Below, piece by piece: positions 11,942 to 23,556 of a stretch of DNA of 64,000 nucleotides (position 1 is the stretch's first letter; each line of letters starts with the position of its first letter). Origin of the DNA: Papaver somniferum (lineage: Eukaryota > Streptophyta > Magnoliopsida > Ranunculales > Papaveraceae); NCBI RefSeq assembly GCF_003573695.1, contig NC_039362.1, positions 195,831,084 to 195,895,083 of the forward strand. The letters run 5' to 3'. The notes beneath the pieces were generated by a model, which saw only the letters and a program-made list of their open reading frames with translations, ran no database searches and was not told the origin of the DNA. Position numbers and translations under genes: made by a program.

Positions 11942-12352
11942 ACAAGGGAATTTCAAACAGCGAAAAACGGGAATATCCGCGTGAATCGGGTTAGTTTGCG
12001 AAATATCTTCTTCCAGGAGAGGATTAATACATACGAGTTACAATACACAGGTTAAAGTTTTATTAAAAGAGATCCTTTTAAAAATGCAAGTAGATCCTTT
12101 TTTAAAAAAAAAACTACGAAAACCCCCCTGAGAGACAGGTTCGCACGAGATCTAAAGAAAAACGTAAATCCTTGGATCAAAACAATAAATCTTATCGAAG
12201 ATAATGGGTGCGTTTTTGAATATAATGAAGTTAACAAATGATCTATACGGTCCGAGCTAATAAATCAAAGCAATCATATGCCAGTTTAAGATGAAATCAC
12301 AGGACAAGATAAATCTTTTACCGGGACGAAGTCCCTGTTTCTAGCGCCAAAT
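11942..12352 (-). mobile_element. 5' internal fragment of an older LTR element, with primer binding site
   Basis: Directly downstream (minus) of the LTR at 12353-13198 the sequence reads TGGCGCTAGAAACAGGGAC (12349-12331), a primer binding site identical to the one at 24688-24670. About 390 bp of non-coding leader follows, ending where the tandem array starts at 11941/11942. The rest of this element should therefore lie beyond the left edge of the window. The 61-residue frame at 12052-12237 has no recognisable domain. Confidence 0.6.
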
Positions 12353-13198
12353 TGTGAACACTCAAATCACGAAGGCATCTGAATGCTCACAACCAATCAT
12401 CGTAATCTAGAGTGATTTGTGATGATGATATCTTAGTGTTGATTCCTTGGCTCAAAACCTTCGGGTTTATCACAGCCTCATCTAACAACTCCATGCGTGG
12501 CGTTTGCGCGCGTGATATAGGTAAAAACAAAGAAAACAATACATACAAGTAAAGATCCATGGGGTTAGGCAAATATAAAGTGCTGAAATATAAACAAGAC
12601 CGAGGTTTACGTGGTTCAGCACTAAGGCCTACGTCCACGGAGTTTGTTGTTTCACTATGTTCTTCACGGTTACAAGAGTAGTCGAATGACTTTTGGGCTT
12701 ACATGTATTTTCTATTCTAAAGGATTACACTCGAAATCTCTCTCTCCTTACCTTCGTGATTTTTCCGATCCCCCTTCCTCTTGGTGGGGAGGGGGTATTT
12801 ATAGGGTTAGAGTGTGGGACCCCTCTCTGAAGGCCGTTGGAACCTTATCTTCTAGTGTCTTGTGTCCATCACGCAGAGGTCTGCGTTCGCCACTTGATCA
12901 CGCAGAGACATCCTCGCTCGTACCACGGGTTGATCGACACGTATACTTCTCAGAGTGTTTAATGAGGGTAGTTGAGATGCCTGCTCGTGTCAGAAAAGTG
13001 TCTTCTGCCCCTGTCACGTCCGTGTCAGCTAACTTTCTCTCTACCGTTGATCTTAGCTTCTTTTTGGGATGAGATAAAGTAACTCCTTGGGGTTTATTTG
13101 GTGTTCCGTAGTGCATCGTATTTTGATGTCTTGGCCTGCATGCTTTCCACGTATCTTTCTATATACACGTGTCTGATGGTGAGATATATGTATACACA
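12353..13198 (-). repeat. 5' LTR of the older element
   Basis: Inferred LTR of about 846 bp, starting TGTGTATACA at 13198 and ending GTGTTCACA at 12353 on the minus strand, immediately before the primer binding site. A clear promoter element, TATAAATA, lies at 12803-12796 (minus) inside a C-rich context. The 3' end is well fixed by the PBS. The outer start is a best guess from the TGTG/CACA terminal match. Frames at 12644-13072 (+) and 12387-12638 (-) lie inside the LTR and show no domain. Confidence 0.5.
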
Positions 13199-13212
13199 GA
13201 GTACTTTGTGAA

Positions 13213-13305
13213 ATACCTTGCCTATTTATTTATCTTTTATCGAGAAAAGGGGAAATTTATTGCGAAGAGAAGAAAGAATTACAAATTGCAAATTAGTATG
13301 TAAAA
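13213..13305 (-). mobile_element. 3' tail of a retroposon (LINE/SINE remnant)
   Basis: On the minus strand this short stretch ends CAATAAATTTCCCCTTTTCTC then GATAAAAGATAAATAAATA. It resembles the 3' tails of plant L1 elements and of the two retroposons at 14381 and 15745. No coding sequence. Boundaries are approximate and no target duplication was found. Confidence 0.3.
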
Positions 13306-13309
13306 AGTG

Positions 13310-15590
13310 GCCAACCCTTATCCATGATAGCGGGACTTAGTTTGCTGATATTCACCTCGGTCACCATATTAACCATGGCGATAGCGATCAGGGAAATAAT
13401 GTAACCACTAAGGTGGTGCCAAGTCTCTTATTTGCTTGTCAAAGTGAAGAATGGGGTGTCCCAACATTGCTTTACCACGGAGACCGAATTACTGATAAGA
13501 TTAGCATCAATGAAAAATACTCTTACAAGGAAAATCTGAAAAGGATCAATCATCCTCCTACGCACCATAAACTATTTGATCACTTTGTTGGCCCATGCAA
13601 CGGTTTGGTTTGTACGACTATACATCACCATCGAGTTGTAGATCCCATCTACATTTTTAATCCTATCACTAGGGAATACGTTTATCTTCCTGAACTTGTG
13701 GTGGAACCATCCGCCGATATGGAATATCCTTTCATCACTAATGAAGGAGAGGTCGATCTGTTTGGTCGCGTATTCTCTGAATTTGGGTATGTTCAATCTA
13801 CCAATGAGTACAAGATTGTTAGAATCCACTATCCTTACACCTATGATCAAGGTCATGTCGAAGGATACACACTTGGCAGTGGTTGCGGGTGGAGATCCAA
13901 AGGTACAATTCCCATTTTGTTGATGATACCAAACGGCGCAGGTAATTTTGCAAATGAATCTCTCTACTGGATGGCAGAGAAGAATATTTTGGCCTTCGAT
14001 TTGGCCAGGGAGGAGTTCCGGTTTCTCCCTTATCCTCCATGTATGATTAAATGTGTTCCCAACGTTGATTTTCGCGGACTAATAGCATTGGGAGGGAAAT
14101 TGTGTTTTTACATGGAAAAGTTACGTTTGGAAATATGGTCTTTGAAGAGAAGAGGTACCGAAAACAGCGACCCGAAAGAAAATATAGCGTTTGGATTTCG
14201 ATATAGATTCGGAAGGCTTGGCAATTGATCGTGAACTTAAGCCGGTTTTACTTACGGAGAGTGGAGAAGTTATACTAATATATAATGATACTGTGCTTTA
14301 TTGTTACGATTCAAAAGTGACAACTTTGAAAATGATTTTGGATGAGAGAAGTGTCATCAGAGTACTTGGCCGCCGTTGTTGTCTTTTTTTTTTGATCGGT
14401 AAAGATAATTTTATTAATATAGAAATATTATGCACAACAAATTGTCGTACATAACCCAAATACAAGATAATCCTTTACATATAATCCCTTGCATAAATTT
14501 TTTTTGGAAATCCCCACATAGAAACCCTAGTATAATAGGAACACCCATCGACAGTTGATGGCCCAAATGAAAGCCCAAGCCCTAAAAAGAGCTAAAGTTG
14601 TAGAAAGTTTTTGCAGCCTCCATTGCCGTAAACACATCTCTGCCACAACCATTACCAATCAACAATTACGAAATCGTCGCCACCAATTTCATCATTGATT
14701 TAAACAAGTACCTTACCCTGATGAAATTGGTGGTTTCTAAATGGAGTTGATTGAAAAGAAGGAGAACAAAAATTGGATTAGCAAAATCAAGAACAGAAAT
14801 CAGCACCACTTCAACAATAAACTCCCTAACAATTCCCATGATGAAATTGTCTCTGCACAAGAACAGAAACCCCTGAAAAGTAGATCAATTAAGTTGATGA
14901 AGTTGTGACCTCCATCACCCTCATGTTGTTGAAGCATAACCTCCATCACCCTCATGTTGTTGAAGCATAACCTCCATCACCAATACTGAAGTTGCGACCT
15001 CCATCACCACCGTCTTCAACTCTCACAACACTCAACCACCATTGAAACCGCTCTAAGAAGAGTTAGGAAAGATTTACTCAAGGTTTTGACTGATAATGAA
15101 AAGAAATAAGAAAACAAAAGAGATGAAGAAGGCAAGCACAGCATTACTCATTTATGGAAAATGGAAGGAAACCCAAAAAAAAAAAAAAAAGATCTAAAGC
15201 CGCAAGCTGCAACTCTAAAAATTGAAACAAAATAACATCAAAGAACTAAACAAATTGAAGATTGAACTGAAATCCGAGCTCGATTTTGGTCCATAAAGGA
15301 CCAAATTCAAGCTCAGAGAGGGGAGGCGGCTAGGGTTGTGAAGGAAGATGAAGGGATACGGGAGAGAGAGAGAGATTTTCCTTTCAATGTCAGTAGAAGG
15401 CCTACTGTTGAACCAACTCAGGTCTCTGGATGTAAGGGTGTACTACTTCGCCGTTGTTAAAGCTATTCCTCACATAAATACTTTTGTTTCGTTGGAAGCC
15501 ATGGGAGAGAAATCAAAGAGATACCTGGTTGATGATATATGGGAAGGCAGCAACGATATTGAAGGACTAGAGGAAGATAGTTTCGTGTGA
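13310..15590 (+). pseudogene. F-box / F-box-associated-domain protein pseudogene, split by a retroposon
   Basis: F-box proteins of this type recruit substrates to SCF ubiquitin ligases; the C-terminal associated domain binds the target. A 271-residue frame (13413-14228) shows hallmarks of the associated domain: HFVGPCNGLVC, then YIFNPITREYVYLPE, EYKIVRI, SLYWMAEKNILAFDL, and LGGKLCFYMEKLRLEIWSLK. Upstream, in frame, 13308-13412 reads WPTLIHDSG, stop, FADIHLGHH, the usual segment after the F-box; the F-box helix itself is missing. A frameshift near 14160-14190 moves the frame to 14191-14380 (SGEVILIYNDTVLYCYD). A 1.07-kb insertion follows, and the C-terminal part resumes at 15459 with AIPHINTFVSLEAMGEKSK, ending at 15590. 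With an internal stop, frameshifts, no F-box and an insertion it is clearly non-functional. Confidence 0.85.
14381..15448 (-). mobile_element. Retroposon (LINE- or SINE-like) inserted in the F-box pseudogene
   Basis: The insert is flanked by CGCCGTTGTT at 14371-14380 and again at 15449-15458, a 10-bp target duplication. On the minus strand it ends ATAAAATTATCTTTACCGATC followed by A10-11, a typical plant non-LTR 3' end. The F-box reading frame stops and resumes at the two duplications. Inside is a 31-bp direct repeat (CCTCCATCACCCTCATGTTG..., starts 14909, 14940, 14971) and an A-rich run near 15177-15190. No RT or endonuclease is present, so it is either 5'-truncated or a SINE/processed transcript. 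Confidence 0.65.
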
Positions 15591-16614
15591 AGAGCATATC
15601 TACGTGCATGAAGCTCTAGATTATGGAAACAGCGTTTGTAAGTCTTATTATCTGCATTTGGTTACATGATTAACTTACTGTTTAAGTTCGGGCGCATTAG
15701 TGTTTAATATCTAATTTTATTATCTTGGGTGCATTTAGGAAGTTTTTTTTTTTCCGGAAAAGAGGCATGCCTCATGATATATATTGATAATATCGATTTA
15801 GGAAATCGAGAACCTTACAGAATTTTTTTAAGATCATACAAAAGTCAATCAAATTACAATGTCTCCACCAATTCTTGCCAATTAATATCCGTTCAGATAC
15901 AAAAACAATTTCAGAGGACCTTCTTCTCTCTCGCTGTGGAGAGGACAAAACATCTAGGGCCAAAATGATTTTGAAAACAAAACCAGTTTGTGTCAAAGCA
16001 CCAGGCAATGACTGGAGCGAATCCAACCCAATGTTCATCAGAGCATGCAAATAACATGAACTGGAGTTTTTTAAGTTTAGATTGCCTAAAGCAATCAAGG
16101 TAACAATGAACCAACTAGTAGTAACAGTGATCAAAAAGTAACCAAAGTGTCTCAAATAATAACCAAAATATCTCAAATAACGGTAGTAATCTGAATCGGT
16201 CTTTAACTGTCTGTATCGGAATAAATCGGGCTGAATCGGCATCGGAGGTATTGTAACATTTATAGTGATCGACGAACTTGAAGATGATCTGGAGAAAGTA
16301 TATGATGTCTTTGTTTTCATTGCTACGCCTAAAACAGGTAAACCTAAAATTTGGAGATTAGCATCGCAAAGGACCCCAAGCTCACAACTTACAGGAACTA
16401 AAAGAGATAATTTGAAAATTAGCATTAACCTAAATCTAACATCCAAAAACAGTCCGGATCTAAACTTCCCTAATTCACCGAAACAAATTATAAATTCTAA
16501 ATCACTTAAACTTAAAACAGTGTTACAATCTAAACTCCGATCAACATCCCTAAGAGAAAAATAAACCCAAGCTGCAAACCTTAGTTTGAGAGATGCCGAA
16601 GATAGCACTGTTTC

Positions 16615-17083
16615 TATAGTTGTAAGAAATCTTACAACTACACCCCACTTAATCTAATCTAATCTCTAAGTGATCATAATGAATTATTGCTTTATTAATT
16701 GAAGATTAAGATTGCTTACAAAATCGATCCAAGTCTTACAACAATTCAACTTGAGACCTAAATTCACCTTCTCTCTCTCTCCCTATTTCTAAAACCAAGA
16801 CCTTTTTTCATAAATAATGACTCTCTCCTTTATATAAGATCTTACATAGTGGATGACAGCTAATAATCCCTTTATTTTCGGGATCTTTATGCGACACATT
16901 CACTCATATACAATCGCTCATCTTCGCATAACTTACAACTTCGCATAATTCTTCACACATTAATCGTGACTTTGCTGACATCGTCTGACATGTCATCTCA
17001 ATTTGTTGTGTCCAATGCTCCTCGCGTAGGTTATATTCCTCACTTCGCGTAGTTATTAACGTGTGCGATATTTAACTCCTACA
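16615..17083 (-). repeat. 3' LTR of the 16.6-25.2 kb element
   Basis: 469 bp, near-identical to 24692-25158. A minus-strand TATATAAA box lies at 16836-16829. The inner end is fixed by the neighbouring purine tract AGAAGAGGCAAA at 17096-17084. The outer terminal dinucleotide reads TA instead of CA. Confidence 0.82.
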
Positions 17084-17415
17084 TTTGCCTCTTCTCATAT
17101 TGTGTATTCTTCAAAGTGAGCGATATGAGAAATTCTCCATCTACAAATCGCACATGCCTATCTTTTTCCATTTTATTTTGTTGACGATTATCCGGATTTC
17201 GATCTATCCTTATGTACGCGTGTTCTTTTAACCACTCATCTTTCGACACGTCCTTTTTAACCGTATGTTTTTATCCGTTCGTTTCTTCGCATTAATGAGA
17301 ATGAATCTCGAAAATCGGGTCGCTCTTTCCTATATATTCTCTTCTACCTTATTCCTTTTATTCCTTTCATCATTTTTCATCTCTGCAAATTTATACTCTT
17401 CATTCCCATTCTTTA

Positions 17416-19978
17416 ATGGCTCCTGCTGGTAAAAAGATTGAGATCGAATTTAACAGAGTGAAAACTGACTTCAATCAGAGGGGTTATGAACTCTCCCTTC
17501 CTCCTTCATGTAATTTCGCATCCAAACTTAATCTTGGTATCATCAATTATGAGAAGTGGAATAGCCGAAAGATCATCATTTCGTTATGTCAACTTCAATT
17601 TCTGCCAATTCCTTTATATAACCCTGAGATTCCTCTTTTCTATAGAATTCTTGCTGATGAGATATTCGCACGAGGAATATTTCAGCTGAGTGGTGATTCT
17701 ATCAGGATACCCTTAGAGTATGCTCGTCGCGCAGCTGGTCTTGGAAATTATTATCCTGATGAAGTGTGAAAAGAGGATCATCGTGACAAAATTATTGATC
17801 ATGCTGAATATACTCTTGATAATTTCTTTAGGAATTATTACATCGCTATCATGAAAAGTAACGTGACTAAATGGGTTGTTCGCATAAGGAGAGTAGATGG
17901 CATCGCTGAAGATGAAAAAATTATGCGAGATGTTGATTGGAATTCAAAATCCAATCGTGCTGCTCACAGATCCAATAATTCTAGTTGGCTTAATTGTCCT
18001 TTCATATTAGAAGGGTCCTTACTCCTTTGTATAGCTGCAGATGGTTCTGATAATCCTCTGACCGAAGATTTCCCTCTCTACCATCCTTGGGAATTCAAAT
18101 TACTCGAAAATGAGAAAAATAGTAGTGGTATGTGATCCTTTTAATCCAATTTGTAAATTTTTTGTAACCTTCTTATATCTGATTTCTTCTCTTTCGCAAG
18201 TTGCCGAAAAGGTCAGTACCTCACTCAAGGTATCATCTTCGTAGAATAAAGAAGTAAGAAACACACCTTCTATTTTAACAATATTGTTGCCTTTGTTTCT
18301 TATCTTGATTATTCGCGTAGGTGAATCCTTTGAAGGACAAACTTTTTAGGCAAAACCAAGAGACCTCCTAAAAATCTCGCGTCAAAAACTTTATCCAAGA
18401 AATCCTCATCAAAAGATGATGTCTCTAGGAATCGTGCGAGATATGATTCCTCTTCAAGCTCAGAATCTTCGGAAGGAAATACTTTGGCTTATGAAGAAGA
18501 GGTATTGATTGATTCGTACCGTAAGAAGTTGTCTGATCTTTTTTCTGGGGATGCTTTTGCTACTCTCGAAGATGAAGAAACGGAACGTGCCTTCAAGATG
18601 GTCTCAAAGATCTGTACTGTTCCTGACTTGGGGGATTGATCTCTTCGCGGAGCTGCCTCTGCGATAAACCCAGATTTTCAATTTGCATGAGTGGCTTGGT
18701 AATACTTCTGCAATCATTTGCCTTTGATCCTTTCTTTATTATTTCTTTTTTTGCTTATGATGTTTTTATCTCAACAGAGTTCCCTCATAGCTTATGCGAC
18801 TTCTTTAGACAATGAGAGAAAACTTCGCAAGTTGCAAGAAGAGAATACTACACTGAAACATGAGAAGTCTATTCTTTCAGATGCAAATATGAATCTTACC
18901 ACCGAGAATACCAAACTTAAGAATGAGAATTTAACTAATTCTCAATTGGTTCTTCAAGCTCGGGAAATAAATAAGGAACTCATTGGTATGCAACTTATAC
19001 TTCCTGACTCCTTTTCTTTTATGCGATCGTCCCCACTTCTTACTTAGTTATCTTCGCAGACCCGTATGACCTTTCAGATGAAGCGGCTAATCTTCTCGAT
19101 GCTGAAATTCTTTTAGAGCACCTCAATTCTTCTTTAAATAATTATCCTACTCGAGGATTTGAAAACCTTAGCTTGGAAGAACTAAGATTAAAATATACTA
19201 CCCTTAGAGAACGTCATAAAAATGCATTATCCGTTGCTAATAACTTCAAACGACGTTTTTACGAGGAGAGAGAAGCAATCCAAATATTGGAGGCGAAGAA
19301 AAATAAACTTATTATTGAGAAAGATGAAATCACTCTTAAGGGTGCGAAAGCACTAGAAAAATTTCAAAAATCCCTTATTGAGGTTAAGATAGAACGTGAC
19401 TCAGCTTGCCATGAGAGAGACATTCTTATTGAGGAAAGAAATTTAATTCGATCTCAACTCCTTAAGTGGGCTGCTATAGTTCTGAACGATGCTAGAAATA
19501 ATTTAGGTGTAAATGTTAGCCTTCAAACTTATCATTCTACAGTGGTCGCAGACATAACTTCCAATTATGAAGGTCATTTGTTGTTCTTTGATCTTCATTC
19601 ATAAAAATAATTGTCTGTTATCTTAACTCTTTTGTTAATACTTCTCAAGAGAAGGAATATCAAAACAAAATTTCAGAGCTAGAAACTCGCTTGGCTGCTA
19701 AGGAAGAAGAATCATCTGCTCCTAAATCAAAGTATCAGCAACTGAAGCAAAATTGGTTTAACTTAGTCCAGAACAACAGTAACGATGCTAATCGTTCTCG
19801 TGAGGCTGTTGTTAAAAGAGTTTGTCTAGAGAATGGTATTCCTTTGTCGAAATACAACTTTCCAGCGATTCCTGAAAATGTACCCATTCCTGATATCCAA
19901 GTTACTGACGGAGAAGAATATTCTGAAGAAGAAATTAGTGATTCTGAGTCTGGGCGAAATGAAGAAGATGAACGTTGA
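17416..19978 (+). pseudogene. Spliced antisense gene of the Tat-like element (coiled-coil protein, function unknown)
   Basis: Lies antisense to gag-pro, between the protease end and the 3' LTR. Five exons fit GT-AG rules with matching phases: 17416-18127, 18350-18698, 18778-18985, 19060-19572 and 19650-19978 (introns start GTATGT, GTAATA, GTATGC, GTCATT). Exon 1 encodes a folded-looking N-terminal region (LPIPLYNPEIPLFYRILADE, FQLSGDSIRIPLEYARRAAG, later WVVRIRRVDG and YHPWEF). Exon 2 is Ser/Lys then acidic. Exons 3-5 form a long coiled coil (LRKLQEENTTLKHEKSIL; LRLKYTTLRERHKNAL) and an acidic end. The product would be about 700 residues. A TATATATT box sits near 17332-17339. This copy carries TGA at 17767-17769 and a 1-nt loss near the end of exon 2, so it is decayed. 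It resembles additional ORFs described in Tat elements; I infer no function. Confidence 0.65.
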
Positions 19979-21507
19979 TTGTTTCTTCTTGTTGTAATAT
20001 ACTTGTAAATTCAGTTTGCATCTTTTTAATATGATTCTTCCTTCCTTCGCTTCATATTTATGACTTCTTCATATGCATGTGAGACTTATCAAAATGGGGC
20101 AAATAACATTTCCTTTGCATTCCCATTCTTGCCTCTTGTTATTTTGGATGATTTTGATAAACCAAAAATTAGCTTGATGCGAGCATTATAATTAATTTAT
20201 TTTCTTGTATTATCTAGGAGGTCTTATATTTGCCTTCCTATGTAAAGGTATTATCTTGGCTCATTTTTGTGCGACGAGATCGCATGCGGTCTTTACATTT
20301 TAGCACATCGACCCATTGATCTCGTATTATATTTTTCGCTTGTATTATTTCCTCTTCAGGTTTGTCGCATAAATATCACAAGTCTTAATACTCCCATGAG
20401 TAAAAGCCTTATGATATTTACGTCTTTTGACACAATTCAGCTCCTTAATGGAGGGTGCCGTCCTTATCTTCCCCTCTGATTGCCTCTTCAAGGAAGCTTA
20501 CCTCTATCTGGTTAAGATTATGGCTCTTCCCATCCGTATTTTCAACAACCAGTTGATTTCGCAATCTCGCATACACTACCATTAGGGTTTATGGTATTAA
20601 GATTTCACCCTAGGTGGGGTACCTTCGGACCGAGTGCATCATAGTCAGGATTTGTCAAGAGTGGCAAGGTACGCTCCAGACGCCCCGGACACTCTTGACT
20701 CAACCGTGTACCTCGGCGCCCTGATCGAGTTTCTTCACTCCTTAGGAGAGCCTTTCTCACCTTTTTTTCTCAATATAAGATTGTTATCTTAGACTGAAAG
20801 TTTAAGGTATCTCTCCCAGATAGGCATCATCGTTTTATTCTCACCCCAAATTATCTCCACAACTCAAGTTTCGGGGTCGGTGTAGCCTTCCCTTGAGTCA
20901 TGCCTTCTAGGTCTTTCCAATTATGACGTGCGATAGGTCTTACTATTTTGCCTCTTGCATATGAGCGAACTAGGGTGCACGCCATATTTGGATTCCTAGC
21001 CAATCTGATAATAAATATCATTTTATGTAGCCTTTTATAAAGGTCTTATTATAAAGATTTCTCTTTGTGTTTTCTTATTATGGATTTACCATATGAAACT
21101 AAAGTTTCTCATTCCAATCTTTTAACTCATGCAACTCTAGTACATAAATGTTTTTATTTAAATCACCTTGCTCAAGGAAAATCATACACATTCATTGTAC
21201 GTATTTGTCTTCTTCACTTTTCAATCTTCGTAAATTCGCATATGTTTATAACCATTCAATTGGTATTGTGCGAAATTCGTTGTGCCTTCCACCTTTTGAT
21301 ATTTTGTCTCCACCTAGCTTCTCTCTCTTGTTGCTATTCATCTTCATCTTTTATAATCCATTTCTGCTGCTGCCGTTATTGATTTCTTCTACTATTTTGT
21401 CTCCACCTATTTTGTTTCTCTTCCTCATGATGATTCTTGATTTTAAACATTCCCATCTAATAAATTCCAGCACTTCGCATACTTGTTTCTCAACTTTGTA
21501 CACCACA
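19979..21507. other. Non-coding joint where pol is missing
   Basis: About 1.5 kb between the end of the antisense gene and the protease. It has short frames (for example 20267-20479 and 21065-21382) without domains. I searched it by eye for the RT motif around YxDD, for the RNase H motifs and for the HHCC/DDE pattern of integrase and found none. A stretch near 20580-20740 is notably more GC-rich (GGTGGGGTACCTTCGGACCG) than its surroundings but shows no frame. Confidence 0.5.
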
Positions 21508-22272
21508 TCAAACATCAACCATTAATCTCTCTGCTCTTTGACTATCTGCTGCATACTTTTTCCAATTCCTTCTCTTGGATTCTCTTGCTTCGCATCTATC
21601 AACATCAATTTCTTGACAATTTTTTCTTTCAACTGTGTTCCCTCTTATAATTCCAACACCCTGAGGTAAAGGAAATTTGATGCACTGATGAAATGTTGAT
21701 GCAACAACGAGTATACCATGCAGCCATGGTCTTCCAATGAGATCATTATATGGTGATTCAGCATCCACTACACAGAATGTGATATCTGTTGGTAAGCTTT
21801 ATAGAATAATTCGCATAGTCACCTCCCCTTTTGGTTTGTTCGCAAAACCATTAAAACCATAGATTTTGTATGTTGAAGGGATCAACTCATCATCTCTTCC
21901 ACCCATTGTTTTATATGTGTGATAAAATAGAATATCCACAGAACTTCCAGTGTCTATAAGAATTCTATTTATCGCCCAGGTGTTTTTCTCATTTTCTTCC
22001 TCATCTTCTTCTAACGTTTTTGGATTAATTCTCAATCTCACCACCAATGGGCACTCATGTGATGTTTTTCCTTCTGGTATTTCATCTGCGCTGAACGAGA
22101 TTTTCTGCCTTTGCCAATCTTTCAAAGATGATATTTTTGCCAGGTTGAAAATTTCCCTTCCTTCAGCATCTCTTGCATATACTCGACTTAAGACACTATC
22201 ATGAAAATCTTCTATGTTTTTGAACGAATGTATGATCGAGTTACAATATAGATTCTTTGCCTTCACTACCAC
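21508..22272 (-). pseudogene. Retroviral-type aspartic protease domain (Tat-like element)
   Basis: The protease cleaves the Gag-Pol polyprotein. The active-site motif IDTGSSVDILF lies in the first frame (22272-21799), followed by YGFNGFANKPKGEVTMRIIL; then a TAA at about 21801-21799, and the same frame continues with DAESPYNDLIGRPWLHGI and STFHQCIKFPLPQGVG (21768-21508), the usual C-terminal half. The catalytic Asp-Thr-Gly is intact, but the stop splits the domain. It is in the same frame as gag upstream, separated by a TAG at 22350-22348. No reverse transcriptase follows, unlike full elements. Confidence 0.8.
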
Positions 22273-22347
22273 TTCAATAACAAATGTACTCCTGTCCTCC
22301 TTTGCATATTTATTTCCTTGAGGTAGTGCTGGTGGTAAATTTCTTGG

Positions 22348-23556
22348 CTAATTCAGTAAGAAATTGTCCAACTTCCCTTGCTCGATCATTCCCAATATAA
22401 TCTTCCTAACATTTCTGCAATTACTTGCTGTGTGACCATGGAATCTATGATAGACACAAAATTCGTTACTCCTCCTCCCTGGTGGTGGCTCTTCTCCTGC
22501 ATTATGTGGTTCTGGAATATCATCCATTAGGAGAGCAGCTTCCCATACTTTATCCACTGTAGTGTTCAACTTTGGCAGATTTACTTGTTCCCACACTATT
22601 CTTCCATCTTTCTTGTTATAATGTGTTTGATGTCCTGCAGAGCTTCCTGGTTGAATTGTATCAGTACCTCCATATTTTTGAAGTTGCTTGTCTCTGTACT
22701 CTTTATCAAACTCTGCTTGATCTGCACTTCCCATAGCCACTAACTTTTGTTCCATTTCCGCATTACTCCTTCCTTGATTACCCTTCGATGTACTCACAAT
22801 AGCATTTGTGAGCCTCGGAAGTAAACTTGTATTTCCACCTTTTGAATCAGATATTGCAACTAGGTAAAATTCCATGTCTCTCTTCTTTTCTTCGAGGGCT
22901 ATATATTCTTCTTGAAATTCGCGCAGTTCCGACATTGTGATTGTATCCTTTACTCTAAAAATTTGGGTATATATTAGGTCTATTGCAAAGAGAGCATTAA
23001 TGAATGCGAGAATTAGATGTCGCTCATCCACCCGTCTTCCCATTTCACTACACATTGTTCTACAATGAGTCGTTAGATGACGCCAACTCTCATTTGTTCT
23101 TCTGAGAAGTCTGAATGCAGTCTCAATACCTGGTCTTGATAGATTATTACTTATGTATTGCCCCAAAAAGACATCTTGTAGATGATGAAATGAACCAATG
23201 GATTCTACAGGTAGGCCTTCAAACCATTTCAAACCTTCTCCTGCTAGACTTGCAGCAAAATATTTGCACATTACTGCATTATAATTTTCCCACTGCAATA
23301 AACATCTAGAATAAGCTTTCACATGTTGTATCGCACATGCGCTTTCGTCAAATATACTTGTAAATGCCGGTAAACTGCACTTAGATGGTATCGGTGCTCT
23401 TTGAATTTCTTTTGTAAATGGATTTTTTCCAGCTTCCTCCACTGCTTCCTCTAGTTGTCTTCTTCCATCATTTCTCTTTTTAGTCATCATTTCTCTTAAT
23501 TCTGCCATCTCCTTAAGAATTTCTTCGCTTAATGATTGATCCAAATCCTCTCGCAT
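22348..23556 (-). CDS. Gag polyprotein, capsid and nucleocapsid part
   Basis: Gag forms the retrotransposon particle and packages the RNA. This 402-residue frame contains a Retrotrans_gag-type capsid region (AYSRCLLQWENYNAVMCKYF, FAASLAGEGLKWFEGLP, SFHHLQDVFLGQYISN, ERHLILAFINALF) and near the end a knuckle-like CVYHRFHGHTASNC followed by IEQGKLDNFL, a typical Tat gag C-terminus. The frame is open throughout, the best preserved gag of this element. The ATG at 23556 is probably not the true start: an N-terminal region lies upstream in shifted frames. It ends at a TAG, after which the same frame leads into protease. Confidence 0.82.
   Translation of the reverse strand: MREDLDQSLSEEILKEMAELREMMTKKRNDGRRQLEEAVEEAGKNPFTKEIQRAPIPSKCSLPAFTSIFDESACAIQHVKAYSRCLLQWENYNAVMCKYFAASLAGEGLKWFEGLPVESIGSFHHLQDVFLGQYISNNLSRPGIETAFRLLRRTNESWRHLTTHCRTMCSEMGRRVDERHLILAFINALFAIDLIYTQIFRVKDTITMSELREFQEEYIALEEKKRDMEFYLVAISDSKGGNTSLLPRLTNAIVSTSKGNQGRSNAEMEQKLVAMGSADQAEFDKEYRDKQLQKYGGTDTIQPGSSAGHQTHYNKKDGRIVWEQVNLPKLNTTVDKVWEAALLMDDIPEPHNAGEEPPPGRRSNEFCVYHRFHGHTASNCRNVRKIILGMIEQGKLDNFLLN

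Noticed and set aside
12052..12638. Small minus-strand frames near the older LTR
   Set aside because: They lie in the leader and LTR of an LTR element and show no domain.
15772..16608. 278-residue minus-strand frame in the second retroposon
   Set aside because: Long but without a recognisable domain, membrane pattern or conserved motif; it may be chance in an AT-rich insert. Worth a database search, not enough for a gene call.
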